Shown: in pieces, positions 25,036-33,332 of the stretch
How the letters are laid out: each line of letters opens with the position of its first letter
How positions within the stretch are numbered: the stretch's first letter is position 1
NCBI GenBank assembly: GCA_947447845.1
Contig: CANFNO010000001.1
Span: 1-35,876, forward strand
Source: Burkholderiales bacterium
Lineage (GTDB): Bacteria > Pseudomonadota > Gammaproteobacteria > Burkholderiales > Burkholderiaceae
Direction of reading: 5' to 3'
DNA length: 35,876 nt
The notes under the pieces: generated by a model
The model's input: the letters and a program-made list of their open reading frames with translations, nothing else
Database searches by the model: none
Told to the model about the DNA's origin: nothing
Translations under genes and position numbers: made by a program

Positions 25036-25986
25036 ATGCTGGAACTTAAGGTCGTACAGCTCACGACGGTCACACCCCTTGTACGGTCGATTGAATTGGT
25101 GGCTGCCAATGGAGTTGAGCTGCCACGGTTCAATGCGGGCGCCCACATCAATCTGGTTCTTGGCAATGGGGAAGAGCGTTCGTATTCGATCCTGAACGAC
25201 CCGGCGGAATCGCATCGCTACTTGATTGCAGTGCTGCGAGAGAAAGCGGGCAATGGCGGCTCGGCATGGATACACGACATGCTGCGTGTCGGCGATATTC
25301 TGCAAAGTAGCGAACCGATAGACGACTTCCAGCTTTATGAACCGGCAGAGACCAGCCTGCTTATTGCAGGCGGGATCGGCATCACACCCATGATGTCGAT
25401 GGCCTCCCGTCTGAAGGCCTTGGGCAGGGAGTATGTCTTGTACTACTGCGCCCGGTCGCGCGCCGAAGCAGCCTTCATGGCGCAGCTCGAAGATGTGCAT
25501 GGCTCGCGGCTCAAACCGCATTTTGACGGTGGGGATCCTGCAAAAGGTCTCAATCTGCAGGCCTTGCTGTCCCATCGGTCTGCGGGTGCCCACGTCTACG
25601 TATGCGGGCCGCTGGGCCTCATTCGCGCGACCATCCAGGCGACCAACAGATGGCCTCAGGGGACGGTTCACTATGAGCTGTTTAAGGGCAGCCAGGCCGA
25701 ACTGGCCATCACCAGCAGTGACCACCCCTTCAGCGTCGTTCTTGCAAGGTCGGCCAAGACCTACACGGTCCCTGCCAACCAAAGCATCCTGTCGGTATTG
25801 AAGGCCAATGGTCACAAGATCAAGTCGCTCTGTACCACAGGAACGTGTGGAACTTGCAAAGTAGGCTATCTCTCAGGGGCTGTGGAGCACCGGGATGATG
25901 TGCTTGACGACGAAGAAAAGCGCCATGTTCTGCAGGCCTGTGTTTCGCGTGCCATGCCTGACGAGACGCTTGTACTTGATCTTTAA
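25036..25986 (+). CDS. Phthalate-dioxygenase-type reductase
   Basis: A 316-residue class IA-like reductase with three domains in order: flavin-binding (RSYSILND at about 52-59), NAD-binding (AGGIGITPMMSMA and VYVCGPLG) and a C-terminal plant-type [2Fe-2S] ferredoxin (CTTGTCGTC, then a fourth Cys in LQACVSRA). It resembles PDR/VanB reductases that feed electrons from NADH to a Rieske oxygenase. The start at 25036 follows GGAAGAG by 5 bases. No Rieske oxygenase subunit is present in the window, so its partner is unknown; the next genes are two VOC proteins. Confidence 0.9.
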   Translation: MLELKVVQLTTVTPLVRSIELVAANGVELPRFNAGAHINLVLGNGEERSYSILNDPAESHRYLIAVLREKAGNGGSAWIHDMLRVGDILQSSEPIDDFQLYEPAETSLLIAGGIGITPMMSMASRLKALGREYVLYYCARSRAEAAFMAQLEDVHGSRLKPHFDGGDPAKGLNLQALLSHRSAGAHVYVCGPLGLIRATIQATNRWPQGTVHYELFKGSQAELAITSSDHPFSVVLARSAKTYTVPANQSILSVLKANGHKIKSLCTTGTCGTCKVGYLSGAVEHRDDVLDDEEKRHVLQACVSRAMPDETLVLDL

Positions 25987-26001
25987 CCCACAAGGAATGA
26001 A

Positions 26002-26502
26002 ATGATGACTACCTCCGCAACGCCCTACTCACCCCACGTGAAGACGCAACTGATGATATCCGCCACCCTGGTCACGACCGATCTCCAGCGGGCCCGTCGC
26101 ATGTATGAAGAGGTCATGGACATGGAGTGCGTGGAGCCTGAAAAGGGACTGATGTATGTCCGTGACAAGGGATTCAGACCCGGTGGAACGAAGCACGGAA
26201 AACCCTATTGGGTTCTTGAAGTGCGTGAAAGGCCTCAAGTGGAAGTGCCTCAGGAGATGTTGAATCACTGGGGATTTGAAGCACCGGACCAGGCCGCTGT
26301 GGACCACGCGTTTGAGAGACTCACTGCGTGCAAGGAGGAGTACGGCATCACGAAGATCCAGAAGCCCTTTTTTCGCGCGGGGGCCTATTCGCTCTACTTT
26401 GTCGATAAGGACTCGAACTGGTGGGAGCTCGAATACCGCACACCGGATATCACCTACGAAGCACTCCGCGAAAGAAATGTCCAATGGACGGAAACCAACT
26501 AA
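26002..26502 (+). CDS. VOC-family protein 1
   Basis: A 166-residue vicinal-oxygen-chelate protein with two beta-alpha-beta3 modules. Module 1 starts ISATLVTTDLQRARRMYEEV, where Ser20 stands at the usual first metal His. Module 2 starts LNHWGFEAPDQAAVDHAF with His89 in place, and ends SLYFVDKDSNWWELEYR with Glu142 as the expected acid. AAGGA precedes the ATG; a second ATG follows directly. It lies 15 bases after the reductase and just before a second VOC gene. By family it could be a dioxygenase, isomerase or lyase acting on a ring-fission compound; the reaction is not known. Confidence 0.82.
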   Translation: MMTTSATPYSPHVKTQLMISATLVTTDLQRARRMYEEVMDMECVEPEKGLMYVRDKGFRPGGTKHGKPYWVLEVRERPQVEVPQEMLNHWGFEAPDQAAVDHAFERLTACKEEYGITKIQKPFFRAGAYSLYFVDKDSNWWELEYRTPDITYEALRERNVQWTETN

Positions 26503-26519
26503 TGCAAGGGAATTTGAAA

Positions 26520-26957
26520 ATGCAAACACCAGTCATTCAAAACGAATTTTTCTCCCACGGCACTATCGAGTGCACGAACATGGAATCCACTAGGGATTTC
26601 CTGTGCAATTTTCTGGGCCTGAACATGATTCGACCCATGAAGCAGTCGCAATACATGTGGAAGGGCGGCCCTTGGTCGGTTGTCTGCGTCCATGTCGAAG
26701 ACGGGGAATGCAAGGAACAGCTGATTGAAAACCGCTTTGTCCTGGCTGTTGCCAACGCCGGCGAGGTGGATGCCAGCCATGTATCCGCGCTTGCGTTGAA
26801 GGCGCAGTACGGAATCAAGGAAGTACGCGCCCCTGAGACCCTGAACGGTGTTCGCTCATTCAAGCTCAAGGACCTCAATAATACGTGGTGGGAAATCAGT
26901 TCCGCTTCACTCGCATATTTCGACAGCATTTTTGCCAAGGGCGATGCGGTGCATTGA
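26520..26957 (+). CDS. VOC-family protein 2
   Basis: A 145-residue vicinal-oxygen-chelate protein. Module 1 has His13 in SHGTIECTNMESTRDFL, aligning with the standard first ligand; module 2 (NRFVLAVANAGEVD) has Arg72 where the second His is expected, while Glu125 (NNTWWEISS) fits the acid. This is complementary to the loss in the preceding gene. The start at 26520 has AAGGG 9 bases upstream; an ATG at 26502 overlapping the previous stop is an alternative. Sequence similarity to VOC 1 is low but the fold pattern is the same. Probably works with it. Confidence 0.8.
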   Translation: MQTPVIQNEFFSHGTIECTNMESTRDFLCNFLGLNMIRPMKQSQYMWKGGPWSVVCVHVEDGECKEQLIENRFVLAVANAGEVDASHVSALALKAQYGIKEVRAPETLNGVRSFKLKDLNNTWWEISSASLAYFDSIFAKGDAVH

Positions 26958-27012
26958 TTGCTAAATGAATTTCAATGGTTTCGTTGATCCGCTACCGCAT
27001 GGGGGGTGCAGC

Positions 27013-27549
27013 ATGTTGATGCCTCGTCAAGCGGTGCCCGCCCTGCAGGTGCCGACCTTAGCCCATGGCATATTCAATTTGCGCGAGGATGCAGCCACCC
27101 ATTTCACGATGGTGGTGTTCTATCGCGGCTTGCACTGCCCAGTCTGCCTCAAATATCTGCTGGAGTTGGGGCGCTTAGGGATCGACTTTGAGAAGCGGGG
27201 TGTCAAGGTCATTGCGATCTCAAGCGATGTTCACTCGCGTGCTCGCACGATGGTGGAAAAATTGGATGCCCCAAATCTGCGCATTGGATACGAACTGAAC
27301 CTGAAGACTGCACGCGACTGGGGGCTCTACATCAGCAGTTCTCGCGGTGCTACATCCAATGGCTTGGAGGAACCGGTACTGTTTTCCGAGCCGGCGCTTT
27401 TCCTCGTGCGCCCGGACGGCACGCTGTATTACGGTGCAGTGCAAACCATGCCCTTTGGACGCCCTCATTTTGATGAACTCTTGACCGCACTGGATTTTGT
27501 GCAAGCGAAGGACTATCCCGCAAGAGGTGAGTACATGGGTGGGGTCTGA
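27013..27549 (+). CDS. Peroxiredoxin-like (AhpC/TSA) protein
   Basis: About 178 residues of the thioredoxin-fold redoxin family. The active segment is VVFYRGLHCPVCLKYL with a CPVC pair, followed by VIAISSDVHSRA, and a late FLVRPDGTLYYGAVQTMPFGRP typical of the peroxiredoxin-like group. The start at 27013 (MLMPRQAVPAL) matches the family start and has a G-rich site 6 bases upstream; a frame from 26965 would add 16 residues without a ribosome binding site. It ends the plus-strand operon 25 bases before the convergent minus operon. Likely reduces peroxides formed during oxygenation (inference). Confidence 0.85.
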   Translation: MLMPRQAVPALQVPTLAHGIFNLREDAATHFTMVVFYRGLHCPVCLKYLLELGRLGIDFEKRGVKVIAISSDVHSRARTMVEKLDAPNLRIGYELNLKTARDWGLYISSSRGATSNGLEEPVLFSEPALFLVRPDGTLYYGAVQTMPFGRPHFDELLTALDFVQAKDYPARGEYMGGV

Positions 27550-27574
27550 CTGCGACTTGTCATCAGTTTCGAGC

Positions 27575-28468
27575 TTACGTGCGAGCCTCAGAGGCGCTTT
27601 GTACTGAGCGGTAGGCACTTAGGGATTCAAAGATTCCAGCAATGTCCCGGTCACCGTACCCTTTTTCCACGGCGTCACGAAAGACGCTTTCAGTGAGGTC
27701 AAGCAAGGGCCGCTCGCCGGTCGGGGGACATTCCAGCGCATCACGCAACAGGTCAAAGTAGCGAATAAAGGCAGGCATGTGACTGGGGGCAAATTGACCT
27801 GAAGCCATCATGGGCCCGCGAATGGCCAGCATCGCGGAACTGGCTGCAGAGGTTTTGAGCGCCTCTACCGTGGACTGCAGATCGAGCCCCAGTTGGTCTG
27901 CCATACGCAGGGCTTCGGCGGCCGCAAACGTATGTACGCCGACAAGGTAGTTGGTGATCAGCTTCATCTTGCTGGCATTGCCAAAGGCGCCCAGGTAGCT
28001 GGTGGCACAGGCAAAGGCATTCACCACAGGAAGAACTTGCGTTGCTGCGTCCGCGTCGCCTGCGAGCAGCACGCTTGCCTTGCCCATCTTCATCATGGTC
28101 GGTGTGCCGCTGACTTCGCCGTCCAGCAGAGTGGCGCCTGCGTTGGTGGCTATTTGCGCCGCGTTGGCCTTGGCGGACGCACGGTGTGTGCCCAGGCCAA
28201 TAACAATCTGATCCGGCTTCAAGGCCGGAGCAATGGCTTGCATGACCTCGAGCAGTGCCTCATCTGTGGGTAACAGCAGGATCAGTGTCTGGGCACAGGC
28301 AGCCGTTGCGGCAGAACTGGGCTGCGGCAAGCCGCCCATGCTGGCGAAGGCGTTGAGATTGCCGCGTCGATAACCCGCGACGGTATGGCCCGCAGCCAAG
28401 AGTCGACTGGCAACGGCCAAGCCAAGTTCGCCTAGTCCAATGAGCCCGATGGTGTTGTTTGCTGTCAT
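27575..28468 (-). CDS. 3-hydroxyisobutyrate-dehydrogenase-like oxidoreductase
   Basis: A 297-residue beta-hydroxyacid dehydrogenase. The N-terminal GLIGLGELGLAVASRL carries the GxGxxG dinucleotide motif; DGEVSGTPTMMKMGKASVLL aligns with the DAPVSGG substrate motif; GNASKMKLITNYL supplies the catalytic Lys. An Arg after the second strand (YRRGN) suggests NADP(H). The start at 28468 follows GAGGAG by 6 bases; a GTG frame start at 28486 is less likely. It is the last gene of the right minus-strand operon, 14 bases after the YciI-like gene. Substrate unknown; it may reduce or oxidise a hydroxy acid released by ring fission. Confidence 0.85.
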   Translation of the reverse strand: MTANNTIGLIGLGELGLAVASRLLAAGHTVAGYRRGNLNAFASMGGLPQPSSAATAACAQTLILLLPTDEALLEVMQAIAPALKPDQIVIGLGTHRASAKANAAQIATNAGATLLDGEVSGTPTMMKMGKASVLLAGDADAATQVLPVVNAFACATSYLGAFGNASKMKLITNYLVGVHTFAAAEALRMADQLGLDLQSTVEALKTSAASSAMLAIRGPMMASGQFAPSHMPAFIRYFDLLRDALECPPTGERPLLDLTESVFRDAVEKGYGDRDIAGIFESLSAYRSVQSASEART

Positions 28469-28482
28469 GTTGGTCTCCTCTT

Positions 28483-28857
28483 TCACCGCAGCACCACTGT
28501 GCTGTCGGACAGGGTCAGCTCCAGCCGAATGGCGCCTTCAAAGGCAGTCCATTCACGCATTTCGAAGGAGACAGCACCGTTCAGGACAAACGGGTCCTGC
28601 TGCGCAATGTCCTCGGCTTGTTCGATGGTGTCCGTTCTCAAAAGGGTCATTCCGTCAAGTGCCACGGCACCCTGGCGGGGTGCCACGGGGCCAGACAGAA
28701 ATACCACGCCCGCCCTTTCGCGCTCTATCATCCAGCGCAGGTGGGCGGCAAGGAGTTCTGGGATTTTCGCGGGATTCTCGGTGCGCCGAAGCATGACAAA
28801 GAGCTTGAGCTTTGCGGAGCGCGCGAGCATCGCGGTGGGGTTGTCATTCTCCGCCAT
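28483..28857 (-). CDS. YciI-like protein
   Basis: A 124-residue protein of the YciI family (alpha-beta plait resembling muconolactone isomerase). Visible pattern: KLFVMLRRTENPAKIPELLAAHL, GVVFLSGPVAPRQG and AEDIAQQDPFVLNGAVSFEM, the last matching the conserved DPF region. AGGAG lies 6 bases before the ATG, and the start overlaps the FAH gene end by 14 bases, so translation may be coupled. Family members include dehalogenases and lactone-handling enzymes; here a role on a lactone or dienelactone is possible but unproven. Confidence 0.8.
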   Translation of the reverse strand: MAENDNPTAMLARSAKLKLFVMLRRTENPAKIPELLAAHLRWMIERERAGVVFLSGPVAPRQGAVALDGMTLLRTDTIEQAEDIAQQDPFVLNGAVSFEMREWTAFEGAIRLELTLSDSTVVLR

Positions 28858-29749
28858 GGGGCGCTCCTTGGGTCATCCCAAAAGCGGGCTCGGCGATCAC
28901 CTTGTTTTCGATGAAGCCTATGCCCGCTATCTCTGCGCGAACCACATCGCCGACCTTCAGGAATACTGGCGGCGACATGGATACGCCTACGCCTGACGGT
29001 GTGCCGGTGGCGATAAGGTCGCCTGGCTCCAGGGTCATGGCGGTGGACAGGTGGACGATCTGGTCGTAGATGTCATAGACCATGCCGGACGTGCTCTCGT
29101 CCTGGCGCAGTTCGCCGTTGACAAACAGGCGCATGGCCAGGTCGTGGGGGTTGGCGATGTCATCGTCGGTAACCATCCAGGGACCGCAGGGGCCAGTGGT
29201 ATCAAAGGACTTGCCTATGGTCATCGTGGGTGAACGCAACTGCCAGTCGCGCACCGTCACATCGTTGCAGACCATGTAGCCCGCAATCACCGTGCGCGCC
29301 TGTTCGCGCGTGACATGGCGGCACCGCTGGCCGATCACCACACCGAGCTCGACTTCGTAGTCCAACTGCGACGAAACCCGGGGCAGATGCACGGGGTCGT
29401 AGGGCCCATTGATGCACGAAACTTGCTTGTTGAACCAGATCTGCGTGTCGGGAACCTTCATGCCCAAGCGCAGGGCCTCTTCCACGTGCTTGCGGTAGTT
29501 CATGCCAATGGCCAGGTACTTGGAGGGATGGGGCACAGGCGCCAGCAGCCGCACTGCGGCCAGCGGGTAGCAAGCGTCCGGGGCAGCCACCACCGCACGG
29601 GCGCGTGCCATGGCGTCTGGCCCGGCCTGCAGCAACGCCATCATCGTCCCTGGGAGTGTGGAATCAATCTTGGGCAGGTCGATGATGTGTTTGTCTTCTA
29701 TTCGGCCGATGGAGGTGCGGCCGTGGATGCTGAAGGTGGCAAGTTTCAT
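28844..29749 (-). CDS. FAH-family hydrolase/isomerase
   Basis: A 301-residue fumarylacetoacetate-hydrolase-family protein. The metal-binding acids sit in SQLDYEVELGVVIG and CNDVTVRDWQ; GKSFDTTGPCGPWMV and GDLIATGTPSGVG complete the family pattern, and YLAIGMNYRKHVEEA opens the catalytic domain. Related enzymes include fumarylpyruvate hydrolase, acylpyruvate hydrolases and homoprotocatechuate-pathway isomerases. It lies between the MFS transporter (52-base gap) and the YciI-like gene (overlap). Probable role: handling a ring-fission product of the convergent or divergent dioxygenase. Exact substrate unknown. Confidence 0.87.
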   Translation of the reverse strand: MKLATFSIHGRTSIGRIEDKHIIDLPKIDSTLPGTMMALLQAGPDAMARARAVVAAPDACYPLAAVRLLAPVPHPSKYLAIGMNYRKHVEEALRLGMKVPDTQIWFNKQVSCINGPYDPVHLPRVSSQLDYEVELGVVIGQRCRHVTREQARTVIAGYMVCNDVTVRDWQLRSPTMTIGKSFDTTGPCGPWMVTDDDIANPHDLAMRLFVNGELRQDESTSGMVYDIYDQIVHLSTAMTLEPGDLIATGTPSGVGVSMSPPVFLKVGDVVRAEIAGIGFIENKVIAEPAFGMTQGAPHGGE

Positions 29750-29801
29750 GTGCGGTGGTTTTCCTGGTGGATGGATGTGGAGGCGGTGAGTCTGTGAGGG
29801 C

Positions 29802-31034
29802 TCAGACCGGCTCGGCGCGAACGGGATAGGGGTAGCGTCCCGGAAGCCGGCTCAGAAGATAAATGGCCAACGCCAGCAACGTAAAGAAGCCGATCAGCAC
29901 CGGTTGATACGAACCGGCGTAGTCAAAGGCCAGGCCCATGGCCAGTGGGCCCAGGCCCGCACCGACGGCAAAGGCCATGAACAAGTATCCGTAGACCTGG
30001 CCGAATGCGCGCATGCCGAAGTAGCGACTTTGCAGGTAGGCAATGAGGTCTATCTCCGCGCCAAGACCGGCACCTACCAGCCCAGCGCCTGCACTCTGCG
30101 CACTACTGCCCACGCCCAAAGCGAGCAGTAGGATGCCGATGGCGGGCAGAGCCACAAAGAGCATTGCAACGTGTGGTGCGAAATACCGGTCCAGCAGCGC
30201 GCCGCAGAGTAGCCGACCGGCAATGACCGAGGCACCGATGCTGGAGAAGACCTGGGCCGCCACGGCAGCGGGAAGGCCCCGATCCGTGAACAGCGCGTGC
30301 AGATGCACGATCGTTCCATTGCAGGCCATTGGCACGAATACGAACACCGCCACCAGCATCCAGAACGACCGTGTTCGCAGGACCTCGCCGGCCGTCAGAC
30401 CGGGGTCCGTGGCCTGCGCTGCTGTGGGGGTGAGGGTCCGCGCGGTGGGCTCACGCAGCAGCAGCGCCACTGCAGGAAAGGCCACTACGAAAATCAGGAG
30501 ACCAAGGCCCATGAAGGCGCCGCGCCAACCGAAGGACTCCAGCAGTTCCTGTGCAAACCTAGGCAGTATGGCTGCACCCACTCCAACCCCCACCATACCG
30601 GAACCCAGTGCCAGGCCACGGCGCTTGTCGAATGCGCCGGAGATGGCCTTGGCATAGGCCAGTGGTCCTTGACCAGCGCCTGCCAGTCCCAGGCCCGCGG
30701 AAAGAACGATGAACGCGGCTGCACTGGCAGGCGTGCAGGACATCAAGCTGGTGGCCATAGAGAAGACGGCTATGGACACCAGGGTCACGGGCTTTACACC
30801 CCAACGGTCCACCAGGCGACCGACGAAAGGCGTGCCCACTGCAGACAGGATGGTGGCAACGGAAATGGCCATCGAGACCGTTGACCTGCCCCAGCCGAAC
30901 TCGGCGGAGATGGGCTTGATCAGCATGGAGAAAGCGAACTGGAGAATCGTGAGACTTCCCACGGTGAGCCCCAGAGAGGCACCAAGGACAACCCACCACG
31001 GGCTCCTGAACGGCCACAGACTCTGGCGCTTCAC
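29802..31034 (-). CDS. MFS transporter
   Basis: A 410-residue major-facilitator permease with about twelve hydrophobic segments. The loop between helices 2 and 3 carries the family signature in GRLVDRWGVKPV; the N-terminus begins with a basic stretch then WWVVLGASLGLTVGSLTILQF. It looks like the aromatic-acid or monocarboxylate/oxalate-formate-type carriers, though the group cannot be fixed by eye. Its ATG overlaps the stop of the class II aldolase-fold gene. It is the likely importer for the substrate of this minus-strand operon. Confidence 0.9.
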   Translation of the reverse strand: MKRQSLWPFRSPWWVVLGASLGLTVGSLTILQFAFSMLIKPISAEFGWGRSTVSMAISVATILSAVGTPFVGRLVDRWGVKPVTLVSIAVFSMATSLMSCTPASAAAFIVLSAGLGLAGAGQGPLAYAKAISGAFDKRRGLALGSGMVGVGVGAAILPRFAQELLESFGWRGAFMGLGLLIFVVAFPAVALLLREPTARTLTPTAAQATDPGLTAGEVLRTRSFWMLVAVFVFVPMACNGTIVHLHALFTDRGLPAAVAAQVFSSIGASVIAGRLLCGALLDRYFAPHVAMLFVALPAIGILLLALGVGSSAQSAGAGLVGAGLGAEIDLIAYLQSRYFGMRAFGQVYGYLFMAFAVGAGLGPLAMGLAFDYAGSYQPVLIGFFTLLALAIYLLSRLPGRYPYPVRAEPV

Positions 31035-31708
31035 TCAACATCCCCGAAGGTCAGGTGATCCCATGCGCGCTCTGCCACCTGCCCCGCCCAGCTGGCGCGG
31101 CCGAGGGCCTCCTCGGCGGAATAGACAGGTGCCTGTTCTGCCAGGCCCGAGGCGAGCACCGCGAGTTCAATCCGGGCCATGTCTTCTAGAAACCAAGCCA
31201 GGGTAAGTGCCTGTTCCATCGTTGCCCCGGCCGTGACGGCGCCGTTGCCGCGCAGTACGATGCCCGATGCCGCCCCCATGGTCTGAGCAACAGCGGCGGC
31301 AATTCCATCGTCACGCATCAGCCGGATGTCACCCCAGAAGGGAACTTCAGGCGCGAACAGAGCGCCCAGGCCATGCCGGATGCGTGGTGCGCGCCCCAGC
31401 GCCGAGACGGCAGCCACGTTGGGCGAAATGAAGCGACAGATGGCACCGATGTCGCTGCGCCTGGTGTATAGCTGCTGATGTACGCGGACCTCGCCTAGCA
31501 CCCCGTCGGGCAGGGGCCCATGGATTGGCACCACAGAGCCTGCTTCACCTGGCTGGATCGTGCTCAGGGCTCCGGCACGGCACACCAGAAAGAAGTCGGC
31601 GTTCAGTCGCAGGCTGCAGTGCCCGAATGCCGTTGACAGCCCTGCACGCGCCATGGCCCGTGCGGCCTTGCGCACCTTGAGTTCTTGAAGGGGGTGTTCG
31701 CCATTCAT
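31031..31708 (-). CDS. Class II aldolase/adducin-fold protein without zinc His
   Basis: A 225-residue protein of the class II aldolase/adducin family (FucA/AraD fold). Recognisable pattern: GHCSLR (29-34), GEVRVHQQLYTRRSDIGAI with Glu73, then the stretch where zinc enzymes have HxH, here CRFISPNVAAV (Arg92, Ile94), and the third His site LRxHG, here LRGNGAV (Asn155). All three zinc-binding His of the family are therefore replaced, as checked in the codons. It may have lost metal catalysis or act differently. Related proteins include decarboxylases of dihydroxy-aromatic acids. It overlaps the MFS gene by ATGA and lies 55 bases after the flavin hydroxylase. Confidence 0.82.
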   Translation of the reverse strand: MNGEHPLQELKVRKAARAMARAGLSTAFGHCSLRLNADFFLVCRAGALSTIQPGEAGSVVPIHGPLPDGVLGEVRVHQQLYTRRSDIGAICRFISPNVAAVSALGRAPRIRHGLGALFAPEVPFWGDIRLMRDDGIAAAVAQTMGAASGIVLRGNGAVTAGATMEQALTLAWFLEDMARIELAVLASGLAEQAPVYSAEEALGRASWAGQVAERAWDHLTFGDVE

Positions 31709-31763
31709 TGTCGTACCGCTTTGCTACTTTGAGTTGTACCCGTCATGCTTTGGGCGGAGGATG

Positions 31764-33332
31764 CTATTGGTACTGCGCGAGCTTGGCTTGCAGTCGCAGC
31801 AAAAGTGCAGAGACCTCGGAGGCGGCCACGGCCGCGCCAAATACATAGAAGTCTGGTCGCACCAGGATGGCGTTAGCGCCACAGGCGTCAAAGTACCTGG
31901 CGTATTCGCCATCGATATCCAGCGCGTCCAACCCGCTGCCAGCGGACCCAACCGCAAGAACCTTGAGTGGCAGCGTGGCTGCAAACGCTGCAGCGTCGGG
32001 GCTGATCATCCCGGTGGTAGCTACCCGCGTAATCAGCTGCCAGCCGCTTCCCACCATGTCATCGGCCAGACACACTTTGCCTGCGATGCTGATTCGAGCC
32101 TGGGGGCCGAGATGTCCGACCACCGATGCTGCCGGAGCATCTGTAGGCAAGTCGACAATTCCTTCAGTCAAATAGGGTGCGGGCAGCTGCGGCGGCCGAT
32201 GACCTGACAGGCAGGCCTCGTCACGCTTGCGTGCTTCCTCCGGGTCGACAATGCAGACGAATCGCCCCATGGCCGCAGAACGCCGGGTCAATTCCAAGAC
32301 GTGAGGACGACGCTCCGCTTCGTAGGTGTCGAGCAGTTTCTCGGACTCAGTGCCCTTGATCACCCGCGCAAGCTTCCATGCAAGGTTGGCGGCGTCTCGG
32401 ACACCTGAGCACAGCCCTTGCCCAAGAAAGGGAGGCATTAGATGCGCTGCATCGCCCAAAAGGAAAACGCGACCTAGACGCCAGCGCCATAGAACTTTTG
32501 AGTGATATACATACGTTGTGTGGCGGATCAGTTCGGCATCTTCGCGTGTGAAGTACGGACTGACAAGGTTCCAGGTGCGCTCAGCGGTCAATGGCTGGTC
32601 GATTTCCTCGGGCTTCACGTAGAACGACATCCGGCGATGCCGCTGCCCGGTCGGCACGATACTGGTGGGTCGATCCGGATCACAGTTTTGTCCGCAGAAC
32701 TGGTGTCTTGCGCCTCGTCGCTTGATGCGAAAGTCGGTCACAAGCCAGTTTTGACTGAAGCCAAGATCCTCAAAGTCGAGTCCGAGGTGTCGGCGTACGA
32801 AGCTATTGCCTCCATCTGCGGCAACAACGTATCGGGCACGAACAGTTATCGCGCGTACGGGTGTCTCTGGTCCGTCTTCCGTGTAGGCGCGCAGGGTCAC
32901 CTCCACGAACTCCGCATCCTGACGGATGTCGATGGCTTCCCACCCGTGGTGAACTTCAATGCTCTCGTGGCGCCGTGCGACCGCGTCGAGAGCGTTCTCG
33001 AGCTCGGGTTGGTAGGTGTTGTGGCTAACCCAGCCTGACACGCCGGGTCGACTCCAGTCCACCTCCCACAGAGTCTCTCCCTCCTTATTGAAGAATGTGT
33101 ATTTCTCTGGATGGATCGCGTCGAAGGCAATCTGGTCAGCGCAGCCCAAAGTCTGAAAGCTGCGCATCGTCTCATGGTCAACCGTCGTGGCGCGTGGCAG
33201 TAGATAGGGGTCAGGGTAGCGCTCGAACACAGCCACCCGCAGGCCCTGACCACCGGCAAATCCAGTGAAGGACTGGCCACCAGGGCCATAGCCGATCTGA
33301 ACGACGTCGTAGATCTCTTCGCAAAAGCTCAT
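31764..33332 (-). CDS. MhpA-like FAD-dependent aromatic hydroxylase
   Basis: A 522-residue class A flavin monooxygenase resembling 3-(3-hydroxyphenyl)propionate hydroxylase. Visible: FAD motif VVQIGYGPGGQSFTG, PRATTVDHETMRSFQTLG, the DG segment VAADGGNSFVRRHLG, and the second FAD motif GRVFLLGDAAHLMPPFLGQG; a thioredoxin-like C-terminal domain follows. It would use NAD(P)H and O2 to hydroxylate a phenol to a catechol, feeding the extradiol dioxygenase encoded divergently at 33945. The start at 33332 (MSFCEEIYDVV) overlaps the stop of the small membrane protein (ATGA); the longer frame to 33422 is overlap. Confidence 0.88.
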   Translation of the reverse strand: MSFCEEIYDVVQIGYGPGGQSFTGFAGGQGLRVAVFERYPDPYLLPRATTVDHETMRSFQTLGCADQIAFDAIHPEKYTFFNKEGETLWEVDWSRPGVSGWVSHNTYQPELENALDAVARRHESIEVHHGWEAIDIRQDAEFVEVTLRAYTEDGPETPVRAITVRARYVVAADGGNSFVRRHLGLDFEDLGFSQNWLVTDFRIKRRGARHQFCGQNCDPDRPTSIVPTGQRHRRMSFYVKPEEIDQPLTAERTWNLVSPYFTREDAELIRHTTYVYHSKVLWRWRLGRVFLLGDAAHLMPPFLGQGLCSGVRDAANLAWKLARVIKGTESEKLLDTYEAERRPHVLELTRRSAAMGRFVCIVDPEEARKRDEACLSGHRPPQLPAPYLTEGIVDLPTDAPAASVVGHLGPQARISIAGKVCLADDMVGSGWQLITRVATTGMISPDAAAFAATLPLKVLAVGSAGSGLDALDIDGEYARYFDACGANAILVRPDFYVFGAAVAASEVSALLLRLQAKLAQYQ

